From positions 186,001 through 250,000 of the forward strand of contig KV748261.1 of assembly GCA_001692895.1 (NCBI GenBank): 64,000 bases of DNA, given 5' to 3'. The stretch is from Cenococcum geophilum 1.58. Taxonomy: Eukaryota; Ascomycota; Dothideomycetes; Gloniales; Gloniaceae. A program made the position numbers and the translations under genes. Positions 24,225-35,102 of the stretch are shown in pieces. The notes under the pieces are model-generated. The model was not told where the DNA came from and searched no databases. It was given only the letters and a program-made list of their open reading frames with translations. Positions within the stretch are counted from its first letter, which is position 1. Each line of letters begins with the position of its first letter.

Positions 24225-25285
24225 GAGGCTCTGCACGAAGCTCTACACAAAGCTCTACACGAAGCTCTACACAAAGCTCTATATAAAGCTCTGCGCGAAG
24301 CTCTACACGAAGCTTTGCACGAGGCTCTACACGAGGCTCTATACAAAGCTCTGCGTATAGAGGCTCTGCACGAGGCTCTACACGAAGTTCTGCACGAATT
24401 CGTGCACGAAGCTCTGCACGAAGCTCTACACGAAGCTCTACACGAAGCTCTACACGAAGCTCTACACGAAGCTCTACACGAAGCTCTACACGAAGCTTTG
24501 CACGAGGCTCCACACGAGGCTCTACACGAAGCTCTACATGAAGCTCTACACGAAGCTTTGCACGATGCTCTACACGAAGCTCTGCACGAAGCTTTACACG
24601 AAGCTTTGCACGAGGCTCTACACGAGGCTCTGCACGAGGCTCTACACGAAGCTCTGTACGAAGCTCTACACAAAGCTCTACACGAAGCTCTACACGAAGC
24701 TTTGCACGATGCTCTACACGAAGCTCTGCGCGTACAGAGGCTCTACACAAAGCTTACACGAAGCTCTGCCACGAAGCTTACGACACGAAGCCCTTGCACG
24801 AAGCTCTCTACACGAAGGCTCTACAACAAAGCTCTGCGCTACAAAGGCTCTGCACGAGACTCTACACGCTCAAGTACCGAAGCTTCTGCACAAAGCTCCT
24901 ACACAAAGCTCTACACCGACGAGCTCTACACGAAAGCTCTACACCAAGCTCTACACGAAGCTTTGGCACGAGGCTCTACACGAGAGGCTCTACACAAGCT
25001 TTTGCATATAGAGGCTTCTGCACGAGGCTCTGCAACGAAGGCTCTGCACGAAGCTCTACACGAAGCTCTACACAAGGCTCCTACAACGAAAGCTCTACCA
25101 CGAAAGCTCTCTGCCACACAAAGCTCTATAAGCTTCTACACGAAGCTCTGCATAAAGCTCTACGAAGCTCTACACAAAGCTCTACATATAGAGGCTCTGC
25201 ACGAGGCTCTGCGCGAAGCTTCTACACGAGGCTCTACGCGAAGCTCTACATACGGAGGGCTCTACACGAAGCTCTACACAAAGCC
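24225..25285. repeat. 12-bp minisatellite array in M3
   Basis: About 85 units of GCTCTACACGAA/GCTTTGCACGAG. Units are regular up to about 24740, then contain many one-base indels. It produces a 421-residue open frame with an (EALH)n-like peptide, which I treat as a by-product of the 12-bp periodicity. Confidence 0.92.
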
Positions 25286-25444
25286 TTTATGTTGCGCGGG
25301 ACACACTACTATCGGGTCCCGCTATATTCCCGATAGGCCTCTACACGTGGCCTCTGCCAAGTATACCTATATACACCTAGGTAGCCACCTCATTTTTACC
25401 CTTCCTTACATCCTCCACCTCTAGGAAGACACCAAACGACAGCC

Positions 25445-25975
25445 AGCCAGACGACCGTCGCCGGAGCCAGACGACCGTCGCCAGAGGCCAGACCGACCGT
25501 CAGACGCCAGACGAACCGTCGTCAGAGAGAGCTAGAACGAACCGTAGCTCGGAGCCAGAGAGTCGTACACCGTCGCCAGAGCTGACCGTCGGCCAGAGCT
25601 AGACGACCGTCAGAGCCAAGACGACCGTCGGTCAGAGCTAGACAACCGTCGTCAGAGCTAGACGAACCGTCGCCGGAGCTAGATGACCGTCGCCAGAGCT
25701 GGACGACCCGTCGTCCAGAGCTGGACGACCGTCGCCGGAGCCAGATGACCGTCGCCAGAGCCTAGACGACCGTCCGCCGGAGCCAGATGACCGTCGCCAG
25801 AGCTGGACGACCGTCGTCAGAGCTAGACGGCCGCGTCGCCGGAGCCAGAATGACCGTCGCAAGAGCTAGAACGACCCGTCAGAGCCAGATGACCGTCGCT
25901 AGAGCTGGACGGACCGTCAGAGCCAGACGACCGTCGTCATCGCCACACGACCGTCGCCAGAGCCACACGACAACC
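25445..25975. repeat. 20-bp minisatellite array in M3
   Basis: Degenerate CGTCGCCAGAGCCAGACGAC units with frequent one-base indels, ending at CAGCCAGCGAACACGATAAA, the same end block as in M1. Confidence 0.88.
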
Positions 25976-26034
25976 GTTCGAACGAACCAGCCAGCGAACA
26001 CGATAAACGATTCGATCGATTGATCGAATCAAGG

Positions 26035-26220
26035 TGACATAGACAGGTAGGCACAGATAGGTAGGCATAGACGGGTAGGTATAGACGGACGGACAGATAG
26101 ATAGGTAGGTAGGGCAAGCAGGCAGGCAGGTAGGCAGGTAGGTAGGCAGGCAGGTAGGCAGGCAGGTAGGCAGGTAGGTAGGCAGGCAGGCAGGCTGGCA
26201 GGCAGGCAGGTTAGGTAGGT
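26035..26220. repeat. GGTAGGCA and tetranucleotide array in M3
   Basis: AGACAGGTAGGCACAGATAG units grade into GCAGGCAGGTAG and GGCA/GGTA tetramers. It corresponds in position to the 18-bp array of M1. Confidence 0.85.
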
Positions 26221-26384
26221 AGATGATTTAGAGCCTCTGCGAGAGGCTTCCCCCTTAACGCCTAAAGTAGATAGCTCTACATTTTTATATAGTTATAATA
26301 TAAATATATTTAAAAGTATATTATAGAAAATCTATGGGAATATGTTGATAATTTGGTTAATTATATATAAATTATAATTATAAT

Positions 26385-26510
26385 TTATATAGTTACAATT
26401 TGTACAGTTTTTACAATTCGTACAGTTTGTACAATTCGTACGGTTTGTACAATTCGTACGGTTTATACAATTCGTACAGTTTTTACAATTTGTACAGTTT
26501 GCGCGCTATT
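26385..26510. repeat. 18-bp array near M3 right end
   Basis: About six copies of ACAATTCGTACGGTTTGT with T/C and A/G variants. Absent from M1 and M2. Followed by CGGTTTGCGGCAATTTGCCG (about 26651-26670), part of a near-perfect palindrome. Confidence 0.85.
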
Positions 26511-26710
26511 TATTTATAGGGTAGCGTTTTGCTGCAATTTATTTATAGGGGTAGCATTTTGCCGCAATTTGCTATTAGGTGCTGCGATTTTGTTACAAAA
26601 CGTGCGTTTTACGCAAATTGCTATCAACCATATCCACCTGCCGCAGCCGTACGGTTTGCGGCAATTTGCCGCAAACCGCAACAACGAGCCCTAAAAAAAA
26701 TTTCCTAATG

Positions 26711-28929
26711 TTGTATATATAGATAATATATATAATATATATAGAGCACTAAAGAATAAGTATAAGAAATACCCTATAAGAATATATTAAATGGCGGAAG
26801 AATAAAAATATAGAAATGCTAAGTATATATATAAATGGCATCTAATAGAAGTATAGAAGTTAGGTAACTTAATACTTTAACTAAAAAGATTCCTTACGGA
26901 AGAATGCCTAGATAGATAACAGTAGTGGGAATGCCTAGAGAATACGTGTTTATAGTATATTAAAGACAAAAAGCGAACTAAGTATTGGCTAAAAATGGAC
27001 CAAGTATAGATAAGATTAAATAGCTAATAGTTAGAAAAAGAGGAGGCCTACAAAACCAGAGGGAGCTAGTAGTAGAGCCTTAGACCCTTAAAGGAATTTA
27101 AGGATAATACTTAAATCTATAAGTTAAATAGCAAGATTAATAGTTTAAAGCATTAGTAGATAGTGGAGCAATAAGGAACCATATCTTACTAGCAGTAGTT
27201 AAAAAAAATAGGATTACCTTATAGATAGAAGGAACAACCTTACCTATTAGTTATAATTTTAGGAGATCCGATAGCCTATAAAGGAGGCATTATTAATCTC
27301 AAAATAGGACCTATTTAGTTAACCATTAAAAGAAGATAAATTAAGATGTCTTTTAATATATTACCATTAGGGAATAATAAGGTAGTGCTAGGAATGCCTT
27401 AGTTACAGGAATATAATCTAAAGATTAATTAGGTTATAAGTTAGGTTAATATAAGCGATACTTAATAGCGTAGGATGTAACGACAAGCTAAGATAGTATA
27501 GTACTAAGTAGGGGCAACCTATAAAGAAATAGAAAAAGGATTAAGCTATATACTAAAGAGATACTATAAGTACGGTAAGAAGCTATAGTTACCGAAAAGT
27601 AAAAAGCTATTAGAGTATGTAGTATAGGACTATAAGATAGAATTAGAACTAGGAATAAGTTTAAGGTTTTTTCCAATCTATAAACTTACTAAAGAAGAAG
27701 GTAAAGCATTAAAAGAGTTTGTTTAGGAAAACTTATAAAAGGGATACATTAGACTATTGCAGTTATTAGCAGGATATCCAGTACTATTTATACTAAAGAA
27801 GAACGGCAAACTAAGGCTATATATTGACTATAAATAGTTAAACAGCATCACTAGGAAGGATAGGTATCCTTTATCCTTAATTAGCGAAATCTAAGACAGG
27901 ATAAGTAATATATAAGTCTTTATAAAAATAGATTTAAGATAGGCATACTATTAGATTAGGATTAAAGAAGGCAATAAATAAAAGGCAACCTTTAGGTTAA
28001 AGGAAGGGCTATATAAACTATTAGTAATGCAATTTGGGCTTATAAACGCACTAGCGACGTTTTAAAAGTATATTAACAATATATTAGGAGAACACTTAGA
28101 TGAGTTTATTATAGCATATCTTAATAATATTATTATCTACTTAATAACTAAGGAAGAACACAGGGAATATATTAAATGGGTTTTAAAGAGACTATAAGAG
28201 GAACAAATGCGAGTTCTTTACTAAGAAGACTAATTTTATAGGATTTATTATTAAACTAGGCCAACTTAGCATAGATCTAAAGAAGATTAAAGCTATAGTA
28301 AATTAGTAAGAACCAGAGAACGTTACGCAATTAAGATTATTTCTAGGGTTTTATAATTACTGCAGAAGGTTTATAGCATAATAGTTAAAGGGTATTAAAC
28401 CCCTTATATAACTAATAAAGAAAGAAGAACTATAGGTATAGGGAAAAGAGCAAAAAGAGTTATTTAAAAAAGTTAAAGAATTATTTACCTAGGAACCAGT
28501 TCTTAAGATTTATTAATTAGGACTAGAAATGGTTATAGAAATAAATATATTAGACTATATACTAGGGGTATACTTTATATAAAAGTATCCAGACGGATAG
28601 CACCTAGTGGTATATTATAGTTGGAAGATAACACTATTAGAGTTAAACTATAACATCTATAATAAGGAGTTATTAGGTATAGTTATAGTATTAAAGGAAT
28701 AAAGAGCATTCTTACAAGGTATAGAGAAACTATTTATAGTTAAAATAGACTATAAGAACCTAATAGGATTCCTAATAATAAAGGAACTTAATTAAAGATA
28801 GGTTAGATAGGTAGAGATACTTACGGAATACTATTTTAAGATTTAGTATACTAAGCGTACAGATAATATATAAGTAGATACTCTAAGTTAAAAGGCTAAA
28901 CTATAAAGTAACGAAAAGCTATTAGGGGC
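26711..28929 (+). pseudogene. pol: chromovirus B1 pol: protease, RT, RNase H
   Basis: Protease at about 27145-27200 reads ALVDSGAIRNHILLA with the catalytic DSG intact here (NSG in B2). RT at about 27680-28200 includes GYIRLLQLLAGYPVLFI, KKNGKLRLYIDYKQLNSITR, DRYPLSLI and AYLNNIIIYL, the YLDD site with both Asp changed to Asn. A deletion of roughly 20 bp relative to B2 lies near 28211. RNase H follows (IEINILDYILGVYFI, YNIYNKELLGIVIVLK). The frame is cut at 28929 by the copia element and resumes at 35103. Confidence 0.82.
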
Positions 28930-29176
28930 TGTCGGTACCAATTTAATGGTATGAGTTAAATCCAGGGGCACGAAATACGTGTAGTATTATATGCTCGTTT
29001 GGATGATGATGACTGTTCTTTATATTAAAGCAGACTACGGGGTCTATATACTGATGCGTCCCCCTGATTAGTCAATACTTTATAAATAAGGTGGTTAGTG
29101 CATTAAACGCGTAAGCAGTGGTTGCGTACCGAACGCGTGAGCACGCGGTCGGTACAATAGGTGCTATAATTAGACA
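28930..29176 (-). repeat. 3' LTR of copia element
   Basis: 247 bp, TGTCGGTACCAATTTAATGG...AATTAGACA as written on the plus strand. Contains CGCGTGAGCACGCGGTCGG. Differs from the other LTR by transitions only, as far as I compared. Confidence 0.93.
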
Positions 29177-29396
29177 CTGGCGGTACTTAAAAAATAAAAC
29201 CACCTGTGTACAGCCTCCATAATTGCTTTAATAAAACCATAAAATATAAAGGAAAATATATAGAAGACCCCCCCCCGAGATGCCGTCTAGGCTGCCTTCC
29301 AAACAGTACTCTAAGCTTGTTATAAGTCCTGCTTACAACCCGTAAAATCAACCGTACGGTCTTCTAACGGGCCGTAAATAATCTATAAGTGCTCCG

Positions 29397-32300
29397 TTAG
29401 TCTCGTTCTACCCATTCTATAACCTCTAGGTTAAGCTTATTTGTGTTAATTAAGGCTTTAAAAGCTTAACACGGCTTTGCCTTAGTTATAGCGTCTACTA
29501 GGTTATTTCCGCCGTTAATCCATTTAACCTCCGTAATCTCGCGTTGTTCGTAGGCCTAATATAGGCACATTAGGTTAACCATAAGCCTCTTCTCCTATGT
29601 TATACCTAGCTTGACTAAGTAGTTATAGAGGGACTTTAAATCGGTGCATAAGACTAGGGGTAACTATTCCGACTATAGGATCTTTTAGATTGTTAATCTA
29701 ATTACGGCTGCTATATTAAAGCTATAGGCTAGTGCGTATAGTTCGAAAGCTAGTACACTATAGGTTACTCGTTTGTATTTAATTAAGGACTAATACAGAA
29801 TATTTGCGTGTTAATTACGGTCCGTAAGTATAATTATAAAGCCGATTTACGATAATAGGTCCTTATTATTGGTAAAGGATGCGTCCGTAAATACTAGTAA
29901 GCTTAAGGAATTTTAATCTAGTGGTATAAAAGTAAGTCCCCTTATTATATTATCAATTTGCCACTAAATACGCTTATTAAGCTGTTTAATATTTTCCTCT
30001 TACGGATTTACTGCCTAGGCCGCAAAGGACAAATCGTAGGCAGATTCAGGTTAACAGACTATAGCAATATAGGCGCCTCTTGCGCGCTATATAACGTATT
30101 AGTTCTTTATATTTATAGTCTTATAGGTCTCTTCGCGGGAGCTAGTAAGGTCTGCAGGCCTTACTATAACAGGCCTTAAGTTTTAAGCTTGGCGTTCCTA
30201 AGTTAGCTTAATTAGGTTGCCCTTTTAGGTGATTAAGCCTCTATTAAACTTAATCGGATTTTACTTAGTTAGCTACTCTTACGGCTTTACTAAGAACTTT
30301 GCCTTTTATAGTTTAGTCTCTTCAGCATCCGCAAAGGTTTGGTCTACTAGGAAAAGGGTATTATCTATTTAGAGTCCAATAATACCAAGGCCATTTAATT
30401 AGGTATATAGGAGGCAGGGGTCGTAGGTCAACTGTTCCATTTTAAGTCTACTAACGTAGTGCTGGTGGTACGTCTTAAACTAGTAGTTCCCGGCTTCTAG
30501 TACTCCGTAAAGAGGTTTTATAACTCATAAAATTGTTCCTAGTTATAGGTTAAGCTTATAGGGTGGTCGTATAAAGATATTTCTGCTTAGGTAGGTACTA
30601 AACTGCACATAGGCTTACAAGATGTCCCGTAAGTATAAAGCTATAGGTTTAATTTGCTATAGGCCGGGTATAAGTGCAAGTATAATCCGTTAGCTGACTC
30701 GTTAAATCATAGGCGATTGCGTAAGGACTAAGTCCTTTCCTTAGTCGTTATAAGCTTATACGACGAGCCTTAACTTTTTAAAGGCTTTATTAGTACTAGG
30801 GTGCTTAATTTCGTTAACAAAGCGTAAGTTAAATATACGGACGCCTTGCGAAATATCCTTTTCTACTATAACTACAAAGACGCCTTTCTTAAGTAGTCCG
30901 TTAATCTCTTTACGTCGTAAGGCCGTAAACGGGGCTTCCTGTATTAGAACTAATATATCCGCATACGAAGATTGCCTTACGGGTATACCTGCGGAGCTTG
31001 CGGATGTGCCTATAGAGCTTACGGATATGCCTGCGGAGGTTATATAGTTCTCCGTTATAGGGTTCTTATTTACGGGGTACTTCTAGGGGCGTCCTTAACC
31101 GCGCTTTATAGTCGGCTTAACAGGTTTAGTAAGTTCCTTAGGGACTTCTAGGGTAGACAGGGGTGCTTCTAATTCGTTTAGTTCGGCGGTTGCTTCTAGT
31201 TCGTCTGGCTTAACATTATGGGTGTTTTCGGGCCAAAAGTAGGGTTTTACGGATGTGCTTCTAAACCTAGTTGGCCCGCTAAGGAGCTATACGCAGCACG
31301 TCTTGTTTTCCACAGCTAGTAGGCAATAATGTCCGTTCTAATTGCCGCTTTTACGCCATATAAGGACTTTAGAGTTAAGCGGGAGGTCATATACTAAGGT
31401 TGTGTTAGGTCCGTTGCGGTGGTACAGGGCGTTATTAACAGCTTGCTTGGCCCATAGCTTAACTATTTCAGTTATTACCTTCCGTATTACAGCTGCTCGC
31501 TCCGTAATGGACGGGGCAGGAGGGTCTAAATTGCTTATCCTTGGGTAGGCTCCGTAGACCAGAAGGGTGGGTACTAGTCCGTCTAGGCCAGCGGTATCAT
31601 TAACGGCTTTTACGGCCATCTGTAGAGCTAGTTCCTTTTAGATATCCTTGCATTCGTCCGTAATAATCTGGTAGGCTCTCCGTAAAGCTAGGTAAGCTTA
31701 CTTAACAAGTCTAACGGATTAATGCGCCTTAACTAGAACAGCTTTTATTAATATAGCTATGGCCGTAGCGTACTGCTAGAATTCCTTACTAATAAAGTTC
31801 CTACCGGCGTCGTGGGTAATATACTTAGGAGGTCCAACGTATATATTAATCTAGTAGGCCCGTAAGGTATCCTAGGTATATTTTGTGGATATATTTTATA
31901 ACTAACGGGCGGCTTAGTAGTGGGTTACTTTATTAATTATATATAATACTAGGCTGCCGTTAATATACATAATGTCTACATACACTAAGTGATTAAAGTT
32001 AAGATCCTTACGGAGGGTAAACTTAAATCGGCCTAGAGAACGTCCGTATTTCTAGCAGTAGGAGTAGTATTTAGTTAGATAGTTAATTGCCTTCCTATTA
32101 ACGTCGTCATATCTAGAGCGTTTAAGGACTCTATACAGCTTTTCAGCTAACGGGTAGCCGAAGCGGCGGTGTAGGCGGTACATTTCCGTGCTGGTGAGGT
32201 AGCACGGGTTGTAGTTAAAAGACTCTTGAATATACGTCCGTAAGGTCTCTCCCTATATAAGGAACGGGTGTCCAAATCGTCGTGTAATTGGCTAGGTAGT

Positions 32301-34460
32301 ATGCTTACTTTCTAGGGTAGTTGTGGGACCAATTAGGGTATCCGTAACGTTGTTATAGTATACCTATAGCCTGTCCATGTCTACAAGATAGAGTAGGAAG
32401 GGGGTGTCTGCTTTTACTATATGGAAGTTAACTAGGCCAATTAGAGTCTTAACTTTAACTGACCTAATTAATACGGTTAAGCTAATGCCGAATTAAACGT
32501 TTACGGCCCCGGTTTATGTAATATTAATATCCGTATTATTATTTATGGTGGTCTTATATATAAGGTATTGTCCATAACCTATAGTAGACTTCTTAAAGGC
32601 ACCTATATTAATTATAACACCATAGAATTCCTTAGGGGTATAGCGTTTTGTGGTAATGTATGCAAATAGGTCCTATTTATAGTCCGTAACGTCTATAATA
32701 GGGGTACTTACGGAATAGTTTTTAGGCGCAATTAAGTGTATAAAGGAACGGTTAGCTAATACGGTCGTAATATTAAAGGCTTAGCTATCTATAAAAGGTC
32801 CGAAAGTGGTTAGAAACGTCTCTAATATTTCCTATTTCTTAGCGTTTAAGTTAAAGTCAATTATAAGGGCTTCCATTAACTTATTAAGAGACTCCTCTAC
32901 TTCCTTTCCTTTGTAATCCAAAATAAACTGATTGATCTGGCTATTAAATCTCTTCTTAGACTTGTTATATTTCTCCTAGGTATGCCTTATAGACCAATAT
33001 CCTTCCTTACTACACACAAAGCATTTCTAGCTGGTTTGCTTATAGGGGTGTGCTTTTATACGGGAGTTGCTGCAGGGGTTACGGGTAAGGCTTGGTTGGT
33101 ATGGGTACTACTAGCGGTAACAGCGGTCCGTAAAGTAGGCTTCTAAGTCTATTTACGGATATTACGGATATTAAATATCCGTAGCAAAGGCTTAAGTGCT
33201 GCCTGGTAGGTTTAAGACTTTATATATTATAATAGATGACCGTAGGTCATTAATAAGGCCAGCTAAGGTGTCTGTAGGCTTATAGCAGGCGTATTTATAA
33301 GGCTCCACTTCCTAGTAAGCTGTAATAAGTTTATTATATAGGAAGTCGTCTGTTCGGAGCTTAATATTAAGGCTATACTATAGATGCCGGAGGTTCTTAA
33401 TAAGGATTTGCAGGCACGCTATAGTCGACTTTTTGGGATTCTTGTTAATTACAGTCCGTAATTTAATCGCATTCCATTAGGTAAGGATATCGCGCCTATA
33501 TTCCAGCCCTTTAAAGTAGTTGCGTATAGCTTTATATAGCGTATTAAATAGAACACCAAAGGGGTTGCTCTTAAGGTTAGTATAGTAGTGGTTAAGTACT
33601 AGGCCGCGTAGCATGGTGGAGTAAGCTTGGCTAAACTCCTATTTAGGAATATTGGCCTTTTAACAAAGGTCCGTAAAGATAGTTAGTTTAAAGTTAAAAT
33701 TGTCATTTTTACCGCTATACTTAGATTCGTTAGTATAGAGCTTAGTTAGATTAGCTAGCTCCTTACCGTAGGTCTTTGCTTAGGTGGGTTGCGGATTTAA
33801 GGTTTACGGATCTATAGCTTGCGGAGATATAGCTTGCGGATCTGTAGCTTGCGGATATATAGCTTACGGATCTATAGCTTAAACAACGGAAGTAATCTGG
33901 TCCGTATTTTAGGTTATAGAGGTGTTGTGGTCTATAGCTTGGGTATTAGGTGTATTTTGGCCAGTAAGGTTAGTTCTAAAGCCGCTTGTGTTTGTGGGAC
34001 GAATTTGGTTAAGTGGGTTAGGTATAAGGCTAGCAATTATATTAAGTTTGGGACAAGTAAAGAGTTCCTTAGTAGTGTTATACTCGTCTAGGAGTTCTTC
34101 CTTAGTCTATTCTATTTAGTCCTTCTTATGTGTTATATTATATAGGGACTGTATAACAATAACTTGTTTATTCCTTTTAACCTATACGCCTTGGTTACGT
34201 AGAAGGGTCCGTAGGTTGCGGATAGTGGTAGGGTTGCATACTTTAAAGATAGCCTCCATAAAGTCCGCGAAGTCCTCCTAGTATTGCTCCTATAGGTTAA
34301 CATTTATAAACTTAAAGTATCCGTACTTAAGGGTTTTAAATTTGATGTAGTTGTTAATATTAGTTATGGACGTAAGGTCGACTCCTTATCTCCACTTTTC
34401 TTATCCTTTATTAACTTGCTTGCTGATGTCTGCTATACTGTATATATAGTGTAGTATATA
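29397..34460 (-). pseudogene. gag-pol: copia gag-pol polyprotein remnant
   Basis: Minus strand. Gag near 34420-34080 reads GYFKFINVNLQEQYQEDF, then VCNPTTIRNLRTLLRNQG, and a five-unit QAIDP-like repeat at 33880-33806. Integrase C-terminal part at 31619-31338 reads VKAVNDTAGLDGLVPTLLVY, APSITERAAVIRKVITE and LPLNSKVLIWRK. RT at about 30950-30450 reads PFTALRRKEINGLLKKGVF, GVRIFNLRFVNEIKHP and LVLTQSP. RNase H at about 29790-29400 reads VLAFELYALAYSFNIAAVIR, EITEVKWINGGNNLVDAIT, ending NLEVIEWVERD and a stop at 29397-29399. Scattered TAA/TAG stops make it inactive. Confidence 0.85.
33806..33880 (-). repeat. 15-bp tandem repeat in copia gag
   Basis: Exactly five 15-bp units of the ACGGATCTATAGCTT type. 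In frame on the minus strand they encode a QAIDP/QAISP pentapeptide repeat, a linker-type segment. Confidence 0.9.
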
Positions 34461-34574
34461 GTAGGTAGAAGAGGTCTTATAGTGGTCCGTAAAGGCGGTT
34501 AACGGGTCTGTAACGGTTTATAGAAGGGTAAGGGGTCTCCATAAGGGGTTAGAGAGGAGGTCGGGGTATTAAGG

Positions 34575-34812
34575 TAGTTGGGGTGGTCGCGTTCTTGGTG
34601 TGATCGCGTTCTTAACGTGGTCGCGTTAACTACTAGTATAGTGGTTAATATCTCTAATTAAGGTGGAGCGTAAACGTCTTCCAAAACCAGTATAGATTTA
34701 AGGTAGTTCTAGATAAGGTGGAGCGTCAGACGTCTTCCAAATCTAAAGTACTTTAATTCTCTTTAACTAAAATAGGGGCTTGTAAGGTGGAGCGTTAGAC
34801 GTCTTCTAAGCA
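34575..34812 (-). repeat. two sets of leader repeats in the copia 5' region
   Basis: Three copies of AAGGTGGAGCGT followed by AGACGTCTTCC (RIP variants included) at about 34660, 34714 and 34784, spaced 54 and 70 bp. Next to them are three GTGGTCGCGTTCTT units at 34581-34626. Both sets lie between the 5' LTR (34851-35097) and gag. The AGACGTCT core is palindromic. Confidence 0.8.
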
Positions 34813-34850
34813 AGTGCGTATTTCCTAATCTGTATGCGCTTACTAATTAG

Positions 34851-35097
34851 TGTTAGTACTAATTTAATGGTATAAGTTAGATCCAGGGGCACGAAATACG
34901 TGTAGTATTATATGCTCGTTTGGATAATGATGACTGTTCTTTGTATTGAAGCAGACTACGGGGTCTATATACTAATGCGTCCCCCTAATTAGTTAATGCT
35001 TTATAAATAAGGTGGTTGGTGCATTAAACGCGTAAGCAGTAGTTGCGTACCAAACGCGTGAGCACGCGGTCGGTATAATAGGTGCTGTAATTAGACA
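34851..35097 (-). repeat. 5' LTR of copia element
   Basis: 247 bp, starts TGTTAGTACTAATTTAATGG and ends GTAATTAGACA on the plus strand; the 5' LTR with respect to the minus-strand coding region. Confidence 0.93.
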
Positions 35098-35102
35098 GGG
35101 GC

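Larger units (their letters stand above)
23969..26710 (+). mobile_element. minisatellite-bearing TIR element M3
   Basis: Left end CATCAGGAAATTTTTTTTTG, right end reverse complement CATTAGGAAATTTTTTTT, flanked by TT on both sides (23967-23968 and 26711-26712). The TIR matches that of M1/M2 (CATCGGGAAA) allowing a RIP change. Internal order: terminal hairpin (23969-24222), 12-bp array (24225-25285), TCGGGTCCCGCTATATTC spacer, 20-bp array (25445-25975), GATTCGATCGATTGATCG palindrome, tetramer array, AT-rich block, 18-bp array (26385-26510), GC-rich palindromes. B2 at 47082 carries the empty site, and every other difference there is a transition. No credible protein seen. Confidence 0.78.
28930..35097 (-). 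mobile_element. Ty1/copia element
   Basis: 6168 bp with 247-bp LTRs at both ends and an exact 5-bp TSD GGGGC (28925-28929 and 35098-35102). B2 has the uninterrupted sequence TTAGGGGCCTTACTG at about 49312. Read on the minus strand the order is gag, integrase, RT, RNase H, that of Pseudoviridae. It is inserted in the RNase H/integrase junction of gypsy B1, so it is younger than B1. It seems less damaged by RIP than its host: a 93-codon open stretch survives in the integrase region. Confidence 0.93.

Noticed and set aside
24159-25424. 421-residue open frame with (EALH)n-type repeats
   Set aside because: It results from a 12-bp tandem array lacking stops in several frames on both strands. Similar frames occur in all such arrays, and frame changes caused by indels are not selected against.
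31338-31619. Stand-alone 93-codon gene
   Set aside because: The sequence is the integrase C-terminal part of the copia pol (VKAVNDTAGLDG, LPLNSKVLIWRK); it has only escaped RIP stops.
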